Shown here: piece by piece, positions 40,581 to 49,195 of the stretch
Layout of the letters: each line of letters starts with the position of its first letter
Position numbering within the stretch: position 1 is the stretch's first letter
From: Lysobacter sp. Root76
GTDB taxonomy: Bacteria; Pseudomonadota; Gammaproteobacteria; Xanthomonadales; Xanthomonadaceae
Assembly (NCBI RefSeq): GCF_001428685.1
Contig: NZ_LMIK01000005.1
Coordinates: forward strand, 57,307-121,306
Direction: 5' to 3'
Length of the DNA stretch: 64,000 bases
Made by a program: the position numbers and the translations under genes
The notes under the pieces: model-generated
What the model was told of the DNA's origin: nothing
Seen by the model: the letters and a program-made list of their open reading frames with translations, nothing else
Databases searched by the model: none

Positions 40581-41715
40581 GCACGGTGTCCTCTACCGCC
40601 GCAGCGGTGGGCAGTTCGATAAAGAAGGTGCTGCCGACATCGGGACCCGACTGCGCGCGCAAGTGGCCGCGGTGACGGTCGACGATGCGCTTGGCGATCG
40701 CCAGGCCCAGGCCATGGCCGCCGCCCTGGTCCGGCCCGTGCAGGCGCTGGAACGGCTCGAACAATTTATGAGCATATCGCATGTCGAAACCGGCGCCGTA
40801 GTCGCGGATCGCGATACGCAGGCGGCCGTCGTCGCGTTCGCCGGAGATCTCGATCCGGATCGGATCGCGCTCGCGCGAGAACTTCCAGGCGTTGCCCATC
40901 AGCTGGGTCAGCATCAGTTTGAGCAGGCGCTCGTCGCCTTCGACGAACAAGCCGGGTTGCACCTGGATGTCGGCGCGGCGATGCGGATCGGCATCCAGCA
41001 GTTCCGCGCCGACCCAGTCCGCGAGCAGGCTCAGGTCCACGCGCGCCAGGCGCATCGTGGTCCGGGTCACGTGCGAGAGATCGTTGAGCGCGGCCAGCAG
41101 CGCGGTCATGCGGCCGGCCGCAGCGCGGATGCGGTTCAGATAATCGCGGTCGGTCTCGTCCAGGCGTTCGGCGGCGCGGTCGGCGAGCAGGCCCGAGAAG
41201 CTTTCGATCGAGCGCAGCGGCGCGCGCAGGTCGTGCGCGACCGCGTCGGCGAACAGCTGCAGATGGCGGTTGGACGCGTCGAGCGCATGGGCGAACTCGT
41301 CGGCGTCGCTGCGCGCCTGATCCTCGGCCGCCACCTGGGCGCCGATGTCGCGGATCTGCACCAGCAGGCAGCGCGGCGCGCCCTCCGCGCTGCGCACCAG
41401 GGCGACGTTGGCGTGAGTCCAGACCGCCGCACCGTCGCGGCGTATGTAGCGTTTGCGCGCGTCCAGCGCCGGAATGGCGCCATCGGCCAAGCCTTCCAAC
41501 AGACTGCTGGAAAGCGCGATGTCGTCGGGGTGGGTGAATTCGGCGGTGGTCCGGCCGACCATCTCAGCGGAGCTGTAGCCCAGCAGGCTTTCGAGGGCCG
41601 GATTGATCTCGACCCAGCGCCCCTGCAGATCGACGATGGCCATACCGATGCCGGAGGCCCGCATCGCCATGCGAAAACGGTCCTCGCCCGTTTCGTGAGC
41701 GGCGGCTTCGGTCAT
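40573..41715 (-). CDS. PAS-domain sensor histidine kinase
   Basis: The 380-residue cytoplasmic kinase has a PAS domain (about residues 12-125; RMAMRASGIGMAIVDLQGRW; LESLLGYSSAEMVGRTTAEF) with a PAC tail, a HisKA domain with His in FADAVAHDLRAPLRSIESFS, and a HATPase domain (LMLTQLMGNAWKFSRERDPI; IRDYGAGFDMRYAHKLFEPF; GHGLGLAIAKRIVDRHRGHL). Its C-terminal half resembles bacteriophytochrome kinases, which fits the Rcp1-type partner, but there is no chromophore-binding GAF domain. I trimmed the frame to the ATG at 41715; the upstream extension to 42105 is antisense to other DNA. Confidence 0.92.
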   Translation of the reverse strand: MTEAAAHETGEDRFRMAMRASGIGMAIVDLQGRWVEINPALESLLGYSSAEMVGRTTAEFTHPDDIALSSSLLEGLADGAIPALDARKRYIRRDGAAVWTHANVALVRSAEGAPRCLLVQIRDIGAQVAAEDQARSDADEFAHALDASNRHLQLFADAVAHDLRAPLRSIESFSGLLADRAAERLDETDRDYLNRIRAAAGRMTALLAALNDLSHVTRTTMRLARVDLSLLADWVGAELLDADPHRRADIQVQPGLFVEGDERLLKLMLTQLMGNAWKFSRERDPIRIEISGERDDGRLRIAIRDYGAGFDMRYAHKLFEPFQRLHGPDQGGGHGLGLAIAKRIVDRHRGHLRAQSGPDVGSTFFIELPTAAAVEDTVHA

Positions 41716-41858
41716 TCTTTGCGGACTCGGAGTTCCTCTGGCGGGCAAGTGTAACGGCTGCGACCGTGATGGCGCGGTGCAGGCAGGGCTCTGCGCTGAA
41801 CCGCCAACAACCGCCACGACGCGGTGCGCCAAGGGGCGCATGCCCCGGCCGATAGGAC

Positions 41859-42962
41859 TCAGAACAGTTCGCCCTGGGGCGAATCCGGGCGCGGCGCCAC
41901 GAACTGGCTGGTGTCCAGCGCCGGCAGCCGGCCGTAGCCGATCCGGCGCCAGGCCTTGCTGAAACGCTGTTCGATCAGCTGTGCGAACGGCCCCTCGCCG
42001 CGCATGCGCTTGCCGTAGGCGCTGTCGTAGTCCTTGCCGCCGCTCATCTGCCGGACCAGGCTCATCACGTGCTCGGCGCGGTCGGGATAGTGCAAAGCCA
42101 GCCATTCGCGCCAGATCGTCTTGAGCTCGTGCGGCAGGCGCAGGACCACGTAGCCGGCCGCGCGCGCACCGGCCTCGTGAGCGGCGGCCAGGATGTGCTC
42201 AAGCTCGGCGTCGTTGATCATCGGGATCATCGGCGCCGCCATCACCCCGACCGGCACCCCGGCGTCGGCGAGTTCACGCATCGCGCGCAAACGCGCGTGC
42301 GGGGCAGAGGCGCGCGGCTCCATCTTCGACGACAGGTGGTTGTCCAAGGTGGTGACCGAGAAGTACACGGTGACCAGCCCGCGCCGGGCCATCGGCGCGA
42401 TCAGGTCGAGGTCGCGGACCACGCCGGCATTCTTGGTGATCAGGCTGAAAGGGTGCGAGCACTCGCTGAGCACCTCGATCAGCGAACGCGTGATCTTGTA
42501 GCGGCGTTCTATCGGCTGATAGGAGTCGGTGTTGATGCCCAGCGCGATCGGCGCGCATCGGTACGACCGCCGCGCGAGTTCGGCGCGCAGGCGCTCGGCG
42601 GCGTTGGTCTTGGCGTAGAGCTTGGTCTCGAAGTCCAGGCCCGGCGACAGCTCCAAATAGGCGTGCGAAGGCCGGGCGAAGCAGTACACGCAACCGTGCT
42701 CGCAGCCGCGGTAGGGATTGATCGACTGGCCGAAGGCGATGTCCGGCGATTCGTTGCGGCTGACGATGCTGCGCGCGCGCTCTTCGGTGACCTGGGTGTC
42801 CGGCCGCGATTGTTCGTCGGCCGCGTCGTGAAGCGAACCCCAGCCGTCGTCCTCGCCCTGCGCGGTGGTGACCGCGTAACGGCCGGGCACGTAGGACGCC
42901 GCACCGCGGCCTTTGATCGCGGCGGGCTGGATCGAGAGCTGGGATCGGCGGGCGTCGTCCAT
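41859..42962 (-). CDS. SplB-like radical SAM protein (PA0069 family)
   Basis: The 367-residue protein has the iron-sulphur radical SAM cluster motif CEHGCVYC (in SINPYRGCEHGCVYCFARPS), then the TIM-barrel strands (LIAPMARRGLVTVYFSVTTL; ADAGVPVGVMAAPMIPMIND). The family is known as PA0069-like or SplB-related, a relative of spore photoproduct lyase, with no assigned reaction. An N-terminal extension (AAIKGRGAASYVPGRYAVTT) is typical of this branch. It stands alone on the minus strand, 96 bp downstream of a SIMPL-domain gene on the same strand. Confidence 0.9.
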   Translation of the reverse strand: MDDARRSQLSIQPAAIKGRGAASYVPGRYAVTTAQGEDDGWGSLHDAADEQSRPDTQVTEERARSIVSRNESPDIAFGQSINPYRGCEHGCVYCFARPSHAYLELSPGLDFETKLYAKTNAAERLRAELARRSYRCAPIALGINTDSYQPIERRYKITRSLIEVLSECSHPFSLITKNAGVVRDLDLIAPMARRGLVTVYFSVTTLDNHLSSKMEPRASAPHARLRAMRELADAGVPVGVMAAPMIPMINDAELEHILAAAHEAGARAAGYVVLRLPHELKTIWREWLALHYPDRAEHVMSLVRQMSGGKDYDSAYGKRMRGEGPFAQLIEQRFSKAWRRIGYGRLPALDTSQFVAPRPDSPQGELF

Positions 42963-43057
42963 GCCGCCAGGCTACGCCGCGAGCGTCGCAGGCAGTGCGA
43001 CGGGGCTGAACAGGGCCTGCAGGGAACGCTCCGTTCGTCCGCGCCGGCGCGCCGCTC

Positions 43058-43828
43058 TCACTCGATCGCGAACGTCACGTCCACCGATGCGGTCACGCTG
43101 ATCTGCCCGACCGACAAGGTCGCCCCGTCCGCGCTTTCGCCACCGCCGCCGTTCTGCACGGTGTTCTGCATCATCTGGCCGCGGTTGCCGCCCCAGGACG
43201 CGCCGCTGCGCCACCAGCCGCCGGCATAGGATTCGGACACGTTCTGCACGGCGCCGCGGCGCGCGCCGAGTCCGGAGGTCAGCGCGTCGGCCTTTTCCTT
43301 CGCTGCCTGCACCGCCAGCGCGCGTGCGGCGTCGCGATGCTTGCGCAGTTGCGAGGTACGGAACTCGACGCCATGGATGTACTGCACGCCATTGTCGAGC
43401 AGGCCCGCGAGCACCGCCTCGTAGTCGCCGACCCGGGTCAGTCGGATGCCGATGTTCTTGCGCACCACATAGACCACCGGCGTCACGCGCGAGCGCTCGC
43501 GTGCGGCGCGACTGGTGTCGTCGTCCTCGAACTGGGGTTCGATGCTGACGAAATCGGTCTGCACGTCCTTGCTGGGCACACCGCTGCGGGCAAGAAAGGC
43601 CAAGGCCGCCGCCACACGCTCGTCGTTGAGGCGTTTGGCCGGAGCGAGCTCGACGTCGCGGGTCTCGACCCCGACGTTGAGCAGGATTTCGTCGGGAGCG
43701 ACCTTGATTTCGGCGCTGCCGGACACGTTGACGCTGCGCGCGGCAGCGGCGCCCACATGCGTTTGCGCCGCGGCGGGCAGCAGGGGGCAAGCCAACAGGA
43801 TCGGCAACAGCAGCGATGCGATTTTCAT
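43058..43828 (-). CDS. SIMPL (DUF541) domain periplasmic protein
   Basis: The 256-residue precursor has a Sec signal (ASLLLPILLACPLLPAAAQ) and a SIMPL domain from residue 30 on: VNVSGSAEIKVAPDEILLNV, ETRDVELAPAKRLNDERVAA, VQTDFVSIEPQFEDD, YVVRKNIGIRLTRVGDYEAV and QAAKEKADALTSGLGARRG. Bacterial SIMPL proteins such as BP26 and YggE form periplasmic rings, and YggE reduces oxidative stress effects. Function here is unknown. A glycine-rich segment with Trp residues (SYAGGWWRSGASWGG) interrupts the domain near residue 205. Confidence 0.85.
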   Translation of the reverse strand: MKIASLLLPILLACPLLPAAAQTHVGAAAARSVNVSGSAEIKVAPDEILLNVGVETRDVELAPAKRLNDERVAAALAFLARSGVPSKDVQTDFVSIEPQFEDDDTSRAARERSRVTPVVYVVRKNIGIRLTRVGDYEAVLAGLLDNGVQYIHGVEFRTSQLRKHRDAARALAVQAAKEKADALTSGLGARRGAVQNVSESYAGGWWRSGASWGGNRGQMMQNTVQNGGGGESADGATLSVGQISVTASVDVTFAIE

Positions 43829-44256
43829 GCGAGAAAGTCCTGGTCGGATGGGAGAGTCGGCGGGTGCGCGCCGGATCTGTCGGCCGCGCCCCCAGGACGT
43901 CGCTCGCTCACGGCGCGGTCGCCGTGCCCTTGCCCGTCCGCGCCATGCTGCCTGACGTACGTGCCGGCAGGCCCGGCTCGCATCGTACCGCTCGCGGGGC
44001 GGCCCGCACTTTGCGCCGCTATCGCCGGCCCGGGACGGGAGATCGTGGCGGGCGTACGTCGCGCCGAAGCGCAGACCGAGGCCGCCGCGTTCGAGCCGGC
44101 ATAGACGCCGAGCTGGACGCTGTCGGCCTCCACCGATGTCCTGCCCTGCGGCGACGACACCGGACCTTACGGCTTTGCGCCGAAGCGAATGCGACTTAGT
44201 CTAGCGACGGCACGCGCAGCCTGTTCCGATGCCGCGGCCGCCCCAGGATAGGACCG
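43829..44256. other. Intergenic region without recognisable content
   Basis: This 428-bp gap separates divergent genes (SIMPL protein, minus; cardiolipin synthase, plus), so it must hold both promoters. I see two overlapping frames of about 110-125 codons, both full of rare-looking residue runs and without ribosome sites, which I do not call. GACGTACGTGCCGGCAGG at about 43953 is a weak dyad. Confidence 0.35.
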
Positions 44257-45693
44257 ATGATGGATACGCTCAAACAAGCCTGGGAGGCGATTACGGCGAT
44301 CCCGCACCTGGGCTTGTACCTCACGCTCGGCTGGGCCGCGTACCTGATCGGGCTGGGATTGTGGATCGTGCTGCAGAAGCGCGAGCCGGTGGCGACCATC
44401 AGTTGGCTGGTCAGCCTGGCCGCCCTGCCCTACCTGGGCTTCTTCATCTACTACCTGCTCGGTCCGCAGCGGATCCACCGCCAGCGTCTGCGCCGGGTGC
44501 GCGCGCGTGCGTCGCTGCCGGCGGCGTTGCCGGGGCTGTCGTCGTCGCCGGAGGCGGTCGAACTGGCGAAGCTGGCGCAGGCGACCACCGGTCTGCCGCC
44601 GACCACGGCCACCCAGGCGCGTCTGCTGATCGACGGCGGCGCCAAGTACGCGGCCTTGCTGGAAGCGGTGGCGCAGGCGCGCGAGCACATCCATCTGGAG
44701 TATTACATCTTCCAGCCCGACGCCTGCGGCGCGGCGCTGCGCGATGCCCTGGTCGAGCGAGCGCGCGCAGGCGTACAGGTGCGCCTGCTGCTGGACGCGG
44801 TCGGTTCGGGCTCGACGTCCAACCGCTTCCTGCAATCGCTGGTCGACGCCGGCGGCGAAGTCGCCTGGTTCCATCCGATGAAGCTGCGCTGGTTCTGGAA
44901 GCGGCCGTGGTTGAACCTGCGCACGCATCGCAAGATCGTGGTGATCGACGGCCGGGTCGGTTTCACCGGCGGCATCAACATCACCGACGAGGAAGACGAG
45001 CGCATCCGCAAGGACGCCTACCGTGACCTGCACCTGCGCCTGGAAGGCGACATCGTGCGCGAGCTGCAGTTGGTGTTCGTCGAGGACTGGGCCTACGCCA
45101 CCGGCCAGCCGCCGCTGCGCTTGACCCACCCCGCGCCGCAGCCGGGCGAGATCGCTGCGCAGGTGCTGGTGTCGGGTCCGGATTCGTCGTGGGAGGCGAT
45201 CCACCGCCTGCACGTCGGCGCGATCTACGCCGCGCGCGAACGGGTCTGGCTGGTCACGCCCTATTTCGTGCCCGGCGAGGCCGCGCGCATGGCCCTGACC
45301 TCGGCCGCGCTGGGCGGACTGGACGTGCGCCTGCTGGTGCCGCGGCGCAGCGACAGCCGCCTGGTCACCTACGCCGCGCGCTCGTATTTCGACGAACTGC
45401 TCGAGGCCGGCGTCAAAATCCACGAGTACGGCCCGCGCATGCTGCATACCAAGGCCCTGCTGTGCGACGAGGACCTGGCCATCATCGGCAGCGCCAACTT
45501 CGATCACCGCAGTTTCCGGCTGAATTTCGAGATTTCGGTGATGTTCCACGACGGGCCGCTGGCGGCGGAGCTGGCCCAGCTGATCCAGGCCGAATGCAGC
45601 TACGCCCCGCGCGTGCGCGCCGACCGCGAGCAGCCGCTGTGGCGCCGGCGGTTGCCCGAGGCGCTGGCGCGGCTGGTGTCGCCGCTGCTGTGA
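44257..45693 (+). CDS. cls: Cardiolipin synthase (phospholipase D superfamily)
   Basis: Cls joins two phosphatidylglycerols into cardiolipin, releasing glycerol, at the inner membrane. The 478-residue protein has two N-terminal membrane segments (LGLYLTLGWAAYLIGLGLWI; PVATISWLVSLAALPYLGFF) and two HKD catalytic motifs: HRKIVVIDGRVGFTGGINI (about residues 226-244) and HTKALLCDEDLAIIGSANFD (about residues 396-415). EPVATISWLVSLAALPYLGF is the usual ClsA-type start. AGGA lies upstream at 44246-44249. The upstream gap holds its promoter. Confidence 0.93.
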   Translation: MMDTLKQAWEAITAIPHLGLYLTLGWAAYLIGLGLWIVLQKREPVATISWLVSLAALPYLGFFIYYLLGPQRIHRQRLRRVRARASLPAALPGLSSSPEAVELAKLAQATTGLPPTTATQARLLIDGGAKYAALLEAVAQAREHIHLEYYIFQPDACGAALRDALVERARAGVQVRLLLDAVGSGSTSNRFLQSLVDAGGEVAWFHPMKLRWFWKRPWLNLRTHRKIVVIDGRVGFTGGINITDEEDERIRKDAYRDLHLRLEGDIVRELQLVFVEDWAYATGQPPLRLTHPAPQPGEIAAQVLVSGPDSSWEAIHRLHVGAIYAARERVWLVTPYFVPGEAARMALTSAALGGLDVRLLVPRRSDSRLVTYAARSYFDELLEAGVKIHEYGPRMLHTKALLCDEDLAIIGSANFDHRSFRLNFEISVMFHDGPLAAELAQLIQAECSYAPRVRADREQPLWRRRLPEALARLVSPLL

Positions 45694-45820
45694 ACGCGCA
45701 CTGGGTCACGTCGCGTACGACGGGCGGTCGTGGCGGCACCATCATCGGGCTGTAGCCCGGCGACCGGCGCGCTACACTCGCGGCGACTGGCAACCACCTA
45801 CCGACGGGAGCACCGCCGCC

Positions 45821-46099
45821 ATGTATTGGCTGTTTCTGCTGCTGGCCCTGGCCGCGCTCGTAATCGCTTTCAAGACTTCCTCGGGCGTGCTGCTCGTGGT
45901 CTGCCTGCTGGCCTCGCTGGGCTTTTTCCTGGCCTGGGTGCTGGGCCTGGTGGCCGCGCGCATCGGCAGCCAGAGCCGCGACGAGGGCATGATGCTGGAC
46001 CCGGCCGAGCTGCGCCGCCTGCGCGAGCAGGCCGAGGCGCGCAAGCTCGCCGCAGCGTCGTCGCAGCCGGCGTCGTCGGAGCCGCAGCAGCAGCGCTGA
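45821..46099 (+). CDS. Small two-helix membrane protein, function unknown
   Basis: The 92 residues contain two adjacent hydrophobic helices (YWLFLLLALAALVIAFKTSS; VLLVVCLLASLGFFLAWVLG), a short basic loop and a charged helix (LDPAELRRLREQAEARKLAA) with a Ser/Gln-rich end. No family is recognised. A GGGAG ribosome-like site lies at 45806-45810. It precedes pdxJ on the same strand by 52 bp, and similar small membrane genes often share operons with housekeeping genes. Confidence 0.75.
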   Translation: MYWLFLLLALAALVIAFKTSSGVLLVVCLLASLGFFLAWVLGLVAARIGSQSRDEGMMLDPAELRRLREQAEARKLAAASSQPASSEPQQQR

Positions 46100-46151
46100 G
46101 GCCTGGTTCGGCAGGCTTGGGAAACCGGTCGGCGCGCCCTAGACTGCGCGC

Positions 46152-46895
46152 ATGACCGTACTCAGCGTCAACGTCAACAAGATCGCCGTGCTGCGCAATT
46201 CGCGCGGCGGCAACGACCCGGACGTGGTCGGCGCCGCGCGTGCCTGCCTCGATGCCGGCGCCCATGGCATCACCGTGCATCCGCGTCCCGACGCGCGCCA
46301 CATCCGCGACTACGACGTGATGGCGCTGGCGCAGCTCACCCGCGAGCGCGCGGTCGAGTTCAACCTGGAAGGCAATCCCTTCGCGCCGCCGCGCGCGGGC
46401 TATCCGGGCTTCCTCGCCCTGTGCGCGCAGGCGCGGCCGGCGCAGGCGACCCTGGTGCCGGACGGCGACGGCCAGCTGACCTCGGACCACGGTTTCGATT
46501 TCCGCCGCGACGGCGAATCGCTGCGACCGCTGATCGGCGAGCTCAAGGCCATGGGCTGCCGGGTCAGCGTGTTCGCCGACGCCGGTTCCGACGGCATCGA
46601 GATCGCCGCGGCGATCGGCGCCGACCGGGTCGAGCTCTACACCGGTCCCTACGCCGAAGCGCATGCGCGCGGCGACGCCGGTGCGGCTCTGGCGCTGTTC
46701 GCCGATGCCGCCCGGCGCGCGCAGGCTGCCGGCCTGGGCGTGAACGCCGGCCACGACCTCAGCCAGGCCAATCTGGGCAAGTTCCTGCGCACGGTCCCGC
46801 AGGTGCTGGAAGTGTCGATCGGCCACGCCCTGATCGGCGAGGCCCTGTACGCGGGCCTGGACGCGACGGTGCGGGCCTACCTGCGACTGCTGTAG
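46152..46895 (+). CDS. pdxJ: Pyridoxine 5'-phosphate synthase
   Basis: PdxJ condenses 1-deoxyxylulose 5-phosphate with 3-amino-2-oxopropyl phosphate in vitamin B6 biosynthesis. The 247-residue TIM-barrel protein shows the family start [20 protein letters not shown], the phosphate-binding [19 protein letters not shown], the catalytic Glu in [20 protein letters not shown] and [11 protein letters not shown] followed by VSIGHALI. Length is normal. It is convergent with exbD3 (25 bp between stops), as expected for the xanthomonad tonB locus, where pdxJ is a conserved neighbour. Confidence 0.96.
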   Translation: MTVLSVNVNKIAVLRNSRGGNDPDVVGAARACLDAGAHGITVHPRPDARHIRDYDVMALAQLTRERAVEFNLEGNPFAPPRAGYPGFLALCAQARPAQATLVPDGDGQLTSDHGFDFRRDGESLRPLIGELKAMGCRVSVFADAGSDGIEIAAAIGADRVELYTGPYAEAHARGDAGAALALFADAARRAQAAGLGVNAGHDLSQANLGKFLRTVPQVLEVSIGHALIGEALYAGLDATVRAYLRLL

Positions 46896-46920
46896 GCCGC
46901 ACCGCGCGCTCGCGCCGCGG

Positions 46921-47331
46921 TCACTGCAGGGCGATGTTCTTCAGGCCGCTTTCCTTGGCCGCGGACACCGCGGTGGCGAAGCCCTGGTAGTCCGCATCGG
47001 CGTTGGCCGCGATCTCCAGCACGGTACGCGGGGCGCGGCCGGCCAGGGTGTCGAGGGCGTCTTGCAGCGACACCGCCGCGACCGCTTGGCCGTCGAGCAT
47101 ATAGCTGCCGTCGACCTGGACCGACAACTGCACGCGCGGTGGCGGAGCTTCCGCGGTCGGCGGCGTGGCCACCGGCAAATTCAGGTTCAAGGTGCCGGTC
47201 ATCACCGGCGCGGCCACCATGAAGATCACCAGCAGCACCAGCATCACGTCGACCAGCGGGGTGATGTTGATTTCGGCGACGGCGCGGGCGTCGTTACGGG
47301 ACGGGGAATCGAAATACGCGGAGACGGCCAT
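46921..47331 (-). CDS. Third ExbD/TolR-family proton-channel subunit
   Basis: ExbD forms the inner-membrane motor with ExbB and TonB. This 136-residue protein has the family single transmembrane helix with the essential Asp ([20 protein letters not shown]) and a periplasmic domain (PPRVQLSVQVDGSYMLDGQA; LEIAANADADYQGFATAVSA). It is the third ExbD in the locus and, unlike the other two, sits behind an intrinsic terminator, so it may be expressed at a lower or separate level. Xanthomonas has two ExbD copies here; the third copy is the odd feature. The ATG at 47331 is preferred to an extension to 47403. Confidence 0.9.
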   Translation of the reverse strand: MAVSAYFDSPSRNDARAVAEINITPLVDVMLVLLVIFMVAAPVMTGTLNLNLPVATPPTAEAPPPRVQLSVQVDGSYMLDGQAVAAVSLQDALDTLAGRAPRTVLEIAANADADYQGFATAVSAAKESGLKNIALQ

Positions 47332-47401
47332 TGCACTACCCCCACTGGGCGGAATGCCCGGTTCCACGCTAAACCGGTTCCGGCCCGGCTGGCAAGAGCG
47401 C

Positions 47402-47431
47402 AAAAAAAACGCCGCCCGAAGGCAGCGTTTT
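47402..47431 (-). terminator. Intrinsic terminator between exbD2 and the third exbD
   Basis: On the minus strand AAAACGCTGCC-TTCG-GGCGGCGTTTT forms a stem (one G-T pair) with a stable UUCG loop and is followed by a T8 run. It lies 32 bp past the exbD2 stop and 71 bp before the third exbD start, so most transcripts from tonB-exbB-exbD1-exbD2 should stop here. Confidence 0.85.
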
Positions 47432-47462
47432 CACGACGGTAAGCGTCAAACTTGTCGATCGG

Positions 47463-47879
47463 TCAGTCGTTCTGCACGAAGCCGATCTTTTCCATATTGG
47501 CGTTCTTTGCCTTCGCCAGCACCTTGGCGAGGATGCCGTAATCGGCATCGGTGCTGACGTCGATCTCCAGCATCGGCTGGTTGGTGGGCTCACGCTGGAC
47601 TTCGACTTCCATCATGCTCTGGAGCGCCGTGATCGGTTGCGGCGTGTCGTTCCAGAAGACCTGACCCGAAGCGTCGATCCGCAGGCGGATCGGCTCCTTC
47701 GGCGGAGTCGGGGGCGGCGGCGTGGTCGTGCGCTGCGGCAGGTTGACTTCGATCGGATAAGACATCACGGGCGCCGTCACCATGAAGATGATCAGCAGCA
47801 CCAGCATCACGTCCACCAGGGGCGTGACGTTGATGTCAGCCATCGGAGCGCCTGCACCGGAGCCGGAACTGAAAGCCAT
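47463..47879 (-). CDS. exbD2: ExbD2, TonB-system proton-channel subunit
   Basis: The 138-residue protein has one N-terminal membrane helix with the conserved Asp ([20 protein letters not shown]), here in [10 protein letters not shown], and a periplasmic domain ([40 protein letters not shown]). In Xanthomonas campestris exbD2 is needed for virulence functions but not for iron uptake, unlike exbD1; whether that holds here is unknown. It follows exbD1 by 18 bp and is followed by a terminator. Confidence 0.92.
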   Translation of the reverse strand: MAFSSGSGAGAPMADINVTPLVDVMLVLLIIFMVTAPVMSYPIEVNLPQRTTTPPPPTPPKEPIRLRIDASGQVFWNDTPQPITALQSMMEVEVQREPTNQPMLEIDVSTDADYGILAKVLAKAKNANMEKIGFVQND

Positions 47880-47897
47880 AAATAGTCTCCGTTTGCC

Positions 47898-48317
47898 TTA
47901 GCGTTCTTTGATCGCTACGAAGCCGACCTTACGCATGCCTTGGCCCTGCGCAATCTTCACCACTTCTTGCACGATGCGGTATTTGGTCGTCTTGTCACCG
48001 CGGACGTTGATCTGCGGTTGCGGCGTCTTCTGAGCCTCGATCGACAGCCGGCTCTCGAGCAGGTCCTTGGTGATCGGTTCGTCGTTCCAGAACAACGAAC
48101 CGTCTTCCTTGACCGCCAGAGTGATCGGCGTCGTCGGAAGCGCGGTGGCCGTCGGCTTGTTGAGGGTGGCTTCGGGCAATTCGACCTTGACCTTATGCGA
48201 CATCAGAGGCGCCGTGATCATGAAGATGATCAGCAGCACCAGCATCACGTCCACGAGGGGCGTGACGTTGATCTGTGCCATCGGGCCGCCGCTGTCGCTG
48301 TCTGTACTGAAGGCCAT
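47898..48317 (-). CDS. exbD1: ExbD1, TonB-system proton-channel subunit
   Basis: The 139-residue protein has the ExbD layout: short cytoplasmic start, one membrane helix containing the proton-carrying Asp ([20 protein letters not shown]), and a periplasmic domain (TTPITLAVKEDGSLFWNDEP; QINVRGDKTTKYRIVQEVVK). It is the ExbD nearest exbB and so corresponds to exbD1 of Xanthomonas. The spacing to exbB is 51 bp and to exbD2 18 bp. Confidence 0.93.
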   Translation of the reverse strand: MAFSTDSDSGGPMAQINVTPLVDVMLVLLIIFMITAPLMSHKVKVELPEATLNKPTATALPTTPITLAVKEDGSLFWNDEPITKDLLESRLSIEAQKTPQPQINVRGDKTTKYRIVQEVVKIAQGQGMRKVGFVAIKER

Positions 48318-48368
48318 GTCCGAACTCCAACTACTACAAGTAAGGTGAAGACGTCGCGGTTAGGCGAC

Positions 48369-49121
48369 TTAGCGCTTCGCGGCCAGTTCGCCGACGCGCG
48401 AACCGGTAGCGAAGAAGTCGTGCAGGTCGTGCGCGAACGTATCGAACTTGTTGTTCGTAACGCGGTTCAGGCGCACGAAGAAGTTGTACGCGAGCACCGC
48501 CGGGATGGCGACGAACAGACCGATGGCGGTCATGATCAGCGCCTCGCCGACCGGGCCGGCGACGGCGTCGATCGAAGCCTGGCCGGTCGCACCGATCTTG
48601 ATCAGGGCGTGGTAGATGCCCCACACGGTGCCGAGCAGACCGACGAACGGTGCGGTCGAACCCACGGTGGCGAGCACGGTCAGGCCGCTTTCCAGACGCG
48701 AGCTTTCGCGGGTCACACCCTGACGCAGGGCGCGATCGACGAACTCGGAACGGTTGAGCGACTCGACCAGGCGCGAACCTTCGTGGCGCTGGTGGTGAGC
48801 GGCAGCCTGGGCGGCATCGAGCGCGATCTTGGAGAACGGCTCGCTACGCGACTGCTCTTCCATGAAGCGGATGGCGTCCTGCGCGTTGGGGGTTTCCCAG
48901 AACGTGCTGACGACGCGGTCGGAACTGCCGCGAAGACGCAGGTTCTTCACGAAGTTCACGACGATCCAGTAGACCGACAGGATCGACATGATCGCGAGCG
49001 TGAGGAACACGACCCAGCCGACCAGGTCGAAGTTTTGCAACAGATGGGCAAAGCTCATCTGCTGGAGGGCTTCGGCGTTGGAGCCCCCGGCAGTAGCAGC
49101 GGTGGTGGTTTCCTGCAGCAT
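48369..49121 (-). CDS. exbB: ExbB, proton-channel subunit of the TonB system
   Basis: ExbB pentamers surround ExbD and transmit proton motive force to TonB. The 250-residue protein has three membrane helices: LVGWVVFLTLAIMSILSVYW (about residues 33-52), STAPFVGLLGTVWGIYHALI (about residues 155-175) and GEALIMTAIGLFVAIPAVLA (about residues 190-210), with the MotA/TolQ/ExbB signature TVGSTAPFVGLLGTVWGI. The extended N-terminus before the first helix is short, unlike the E. coli long-signal type. It sits between tonB (74-bp gap) and exbD1. Confidence 0.95.
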   Translation of the reverse strand: MLQETTTAATAGGSNAEALQQMSFAHLLQNFDLVGWVVFLTLAIMSILSVYWIVVNFVKNLRLRGSSDRVVSTFWETPNAQDAIRFMEEQSRSEPFSKIALDAAQAAAHHQRHEGSRLVESLNRSEFVDRALRQGVTRESSRLESGLTVLATVGSTAPFVGLLGTVWGIYHALIKIGATGQASIDAVAGPVGEALIMTAIGLFVAIPAVLAYNFFVRLNRVTNNKFDTFAHDLHDFFATGSRVGELAAKR

Positions 49122-49195
49122 GACGCTTACCTTTGAATGTCGTGGATAAGGAAAGAAGTAGTACGTAGAGCGTTACACCCGTCTCGCGAACCCGA

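Noticed and set aside
43825..44199. Two opposing frames of about 110-125 codons between SIMPL and cls genes
   Set aside because: Composition-driven, overlap each other on opposite strands and leave no room for the two promoters.
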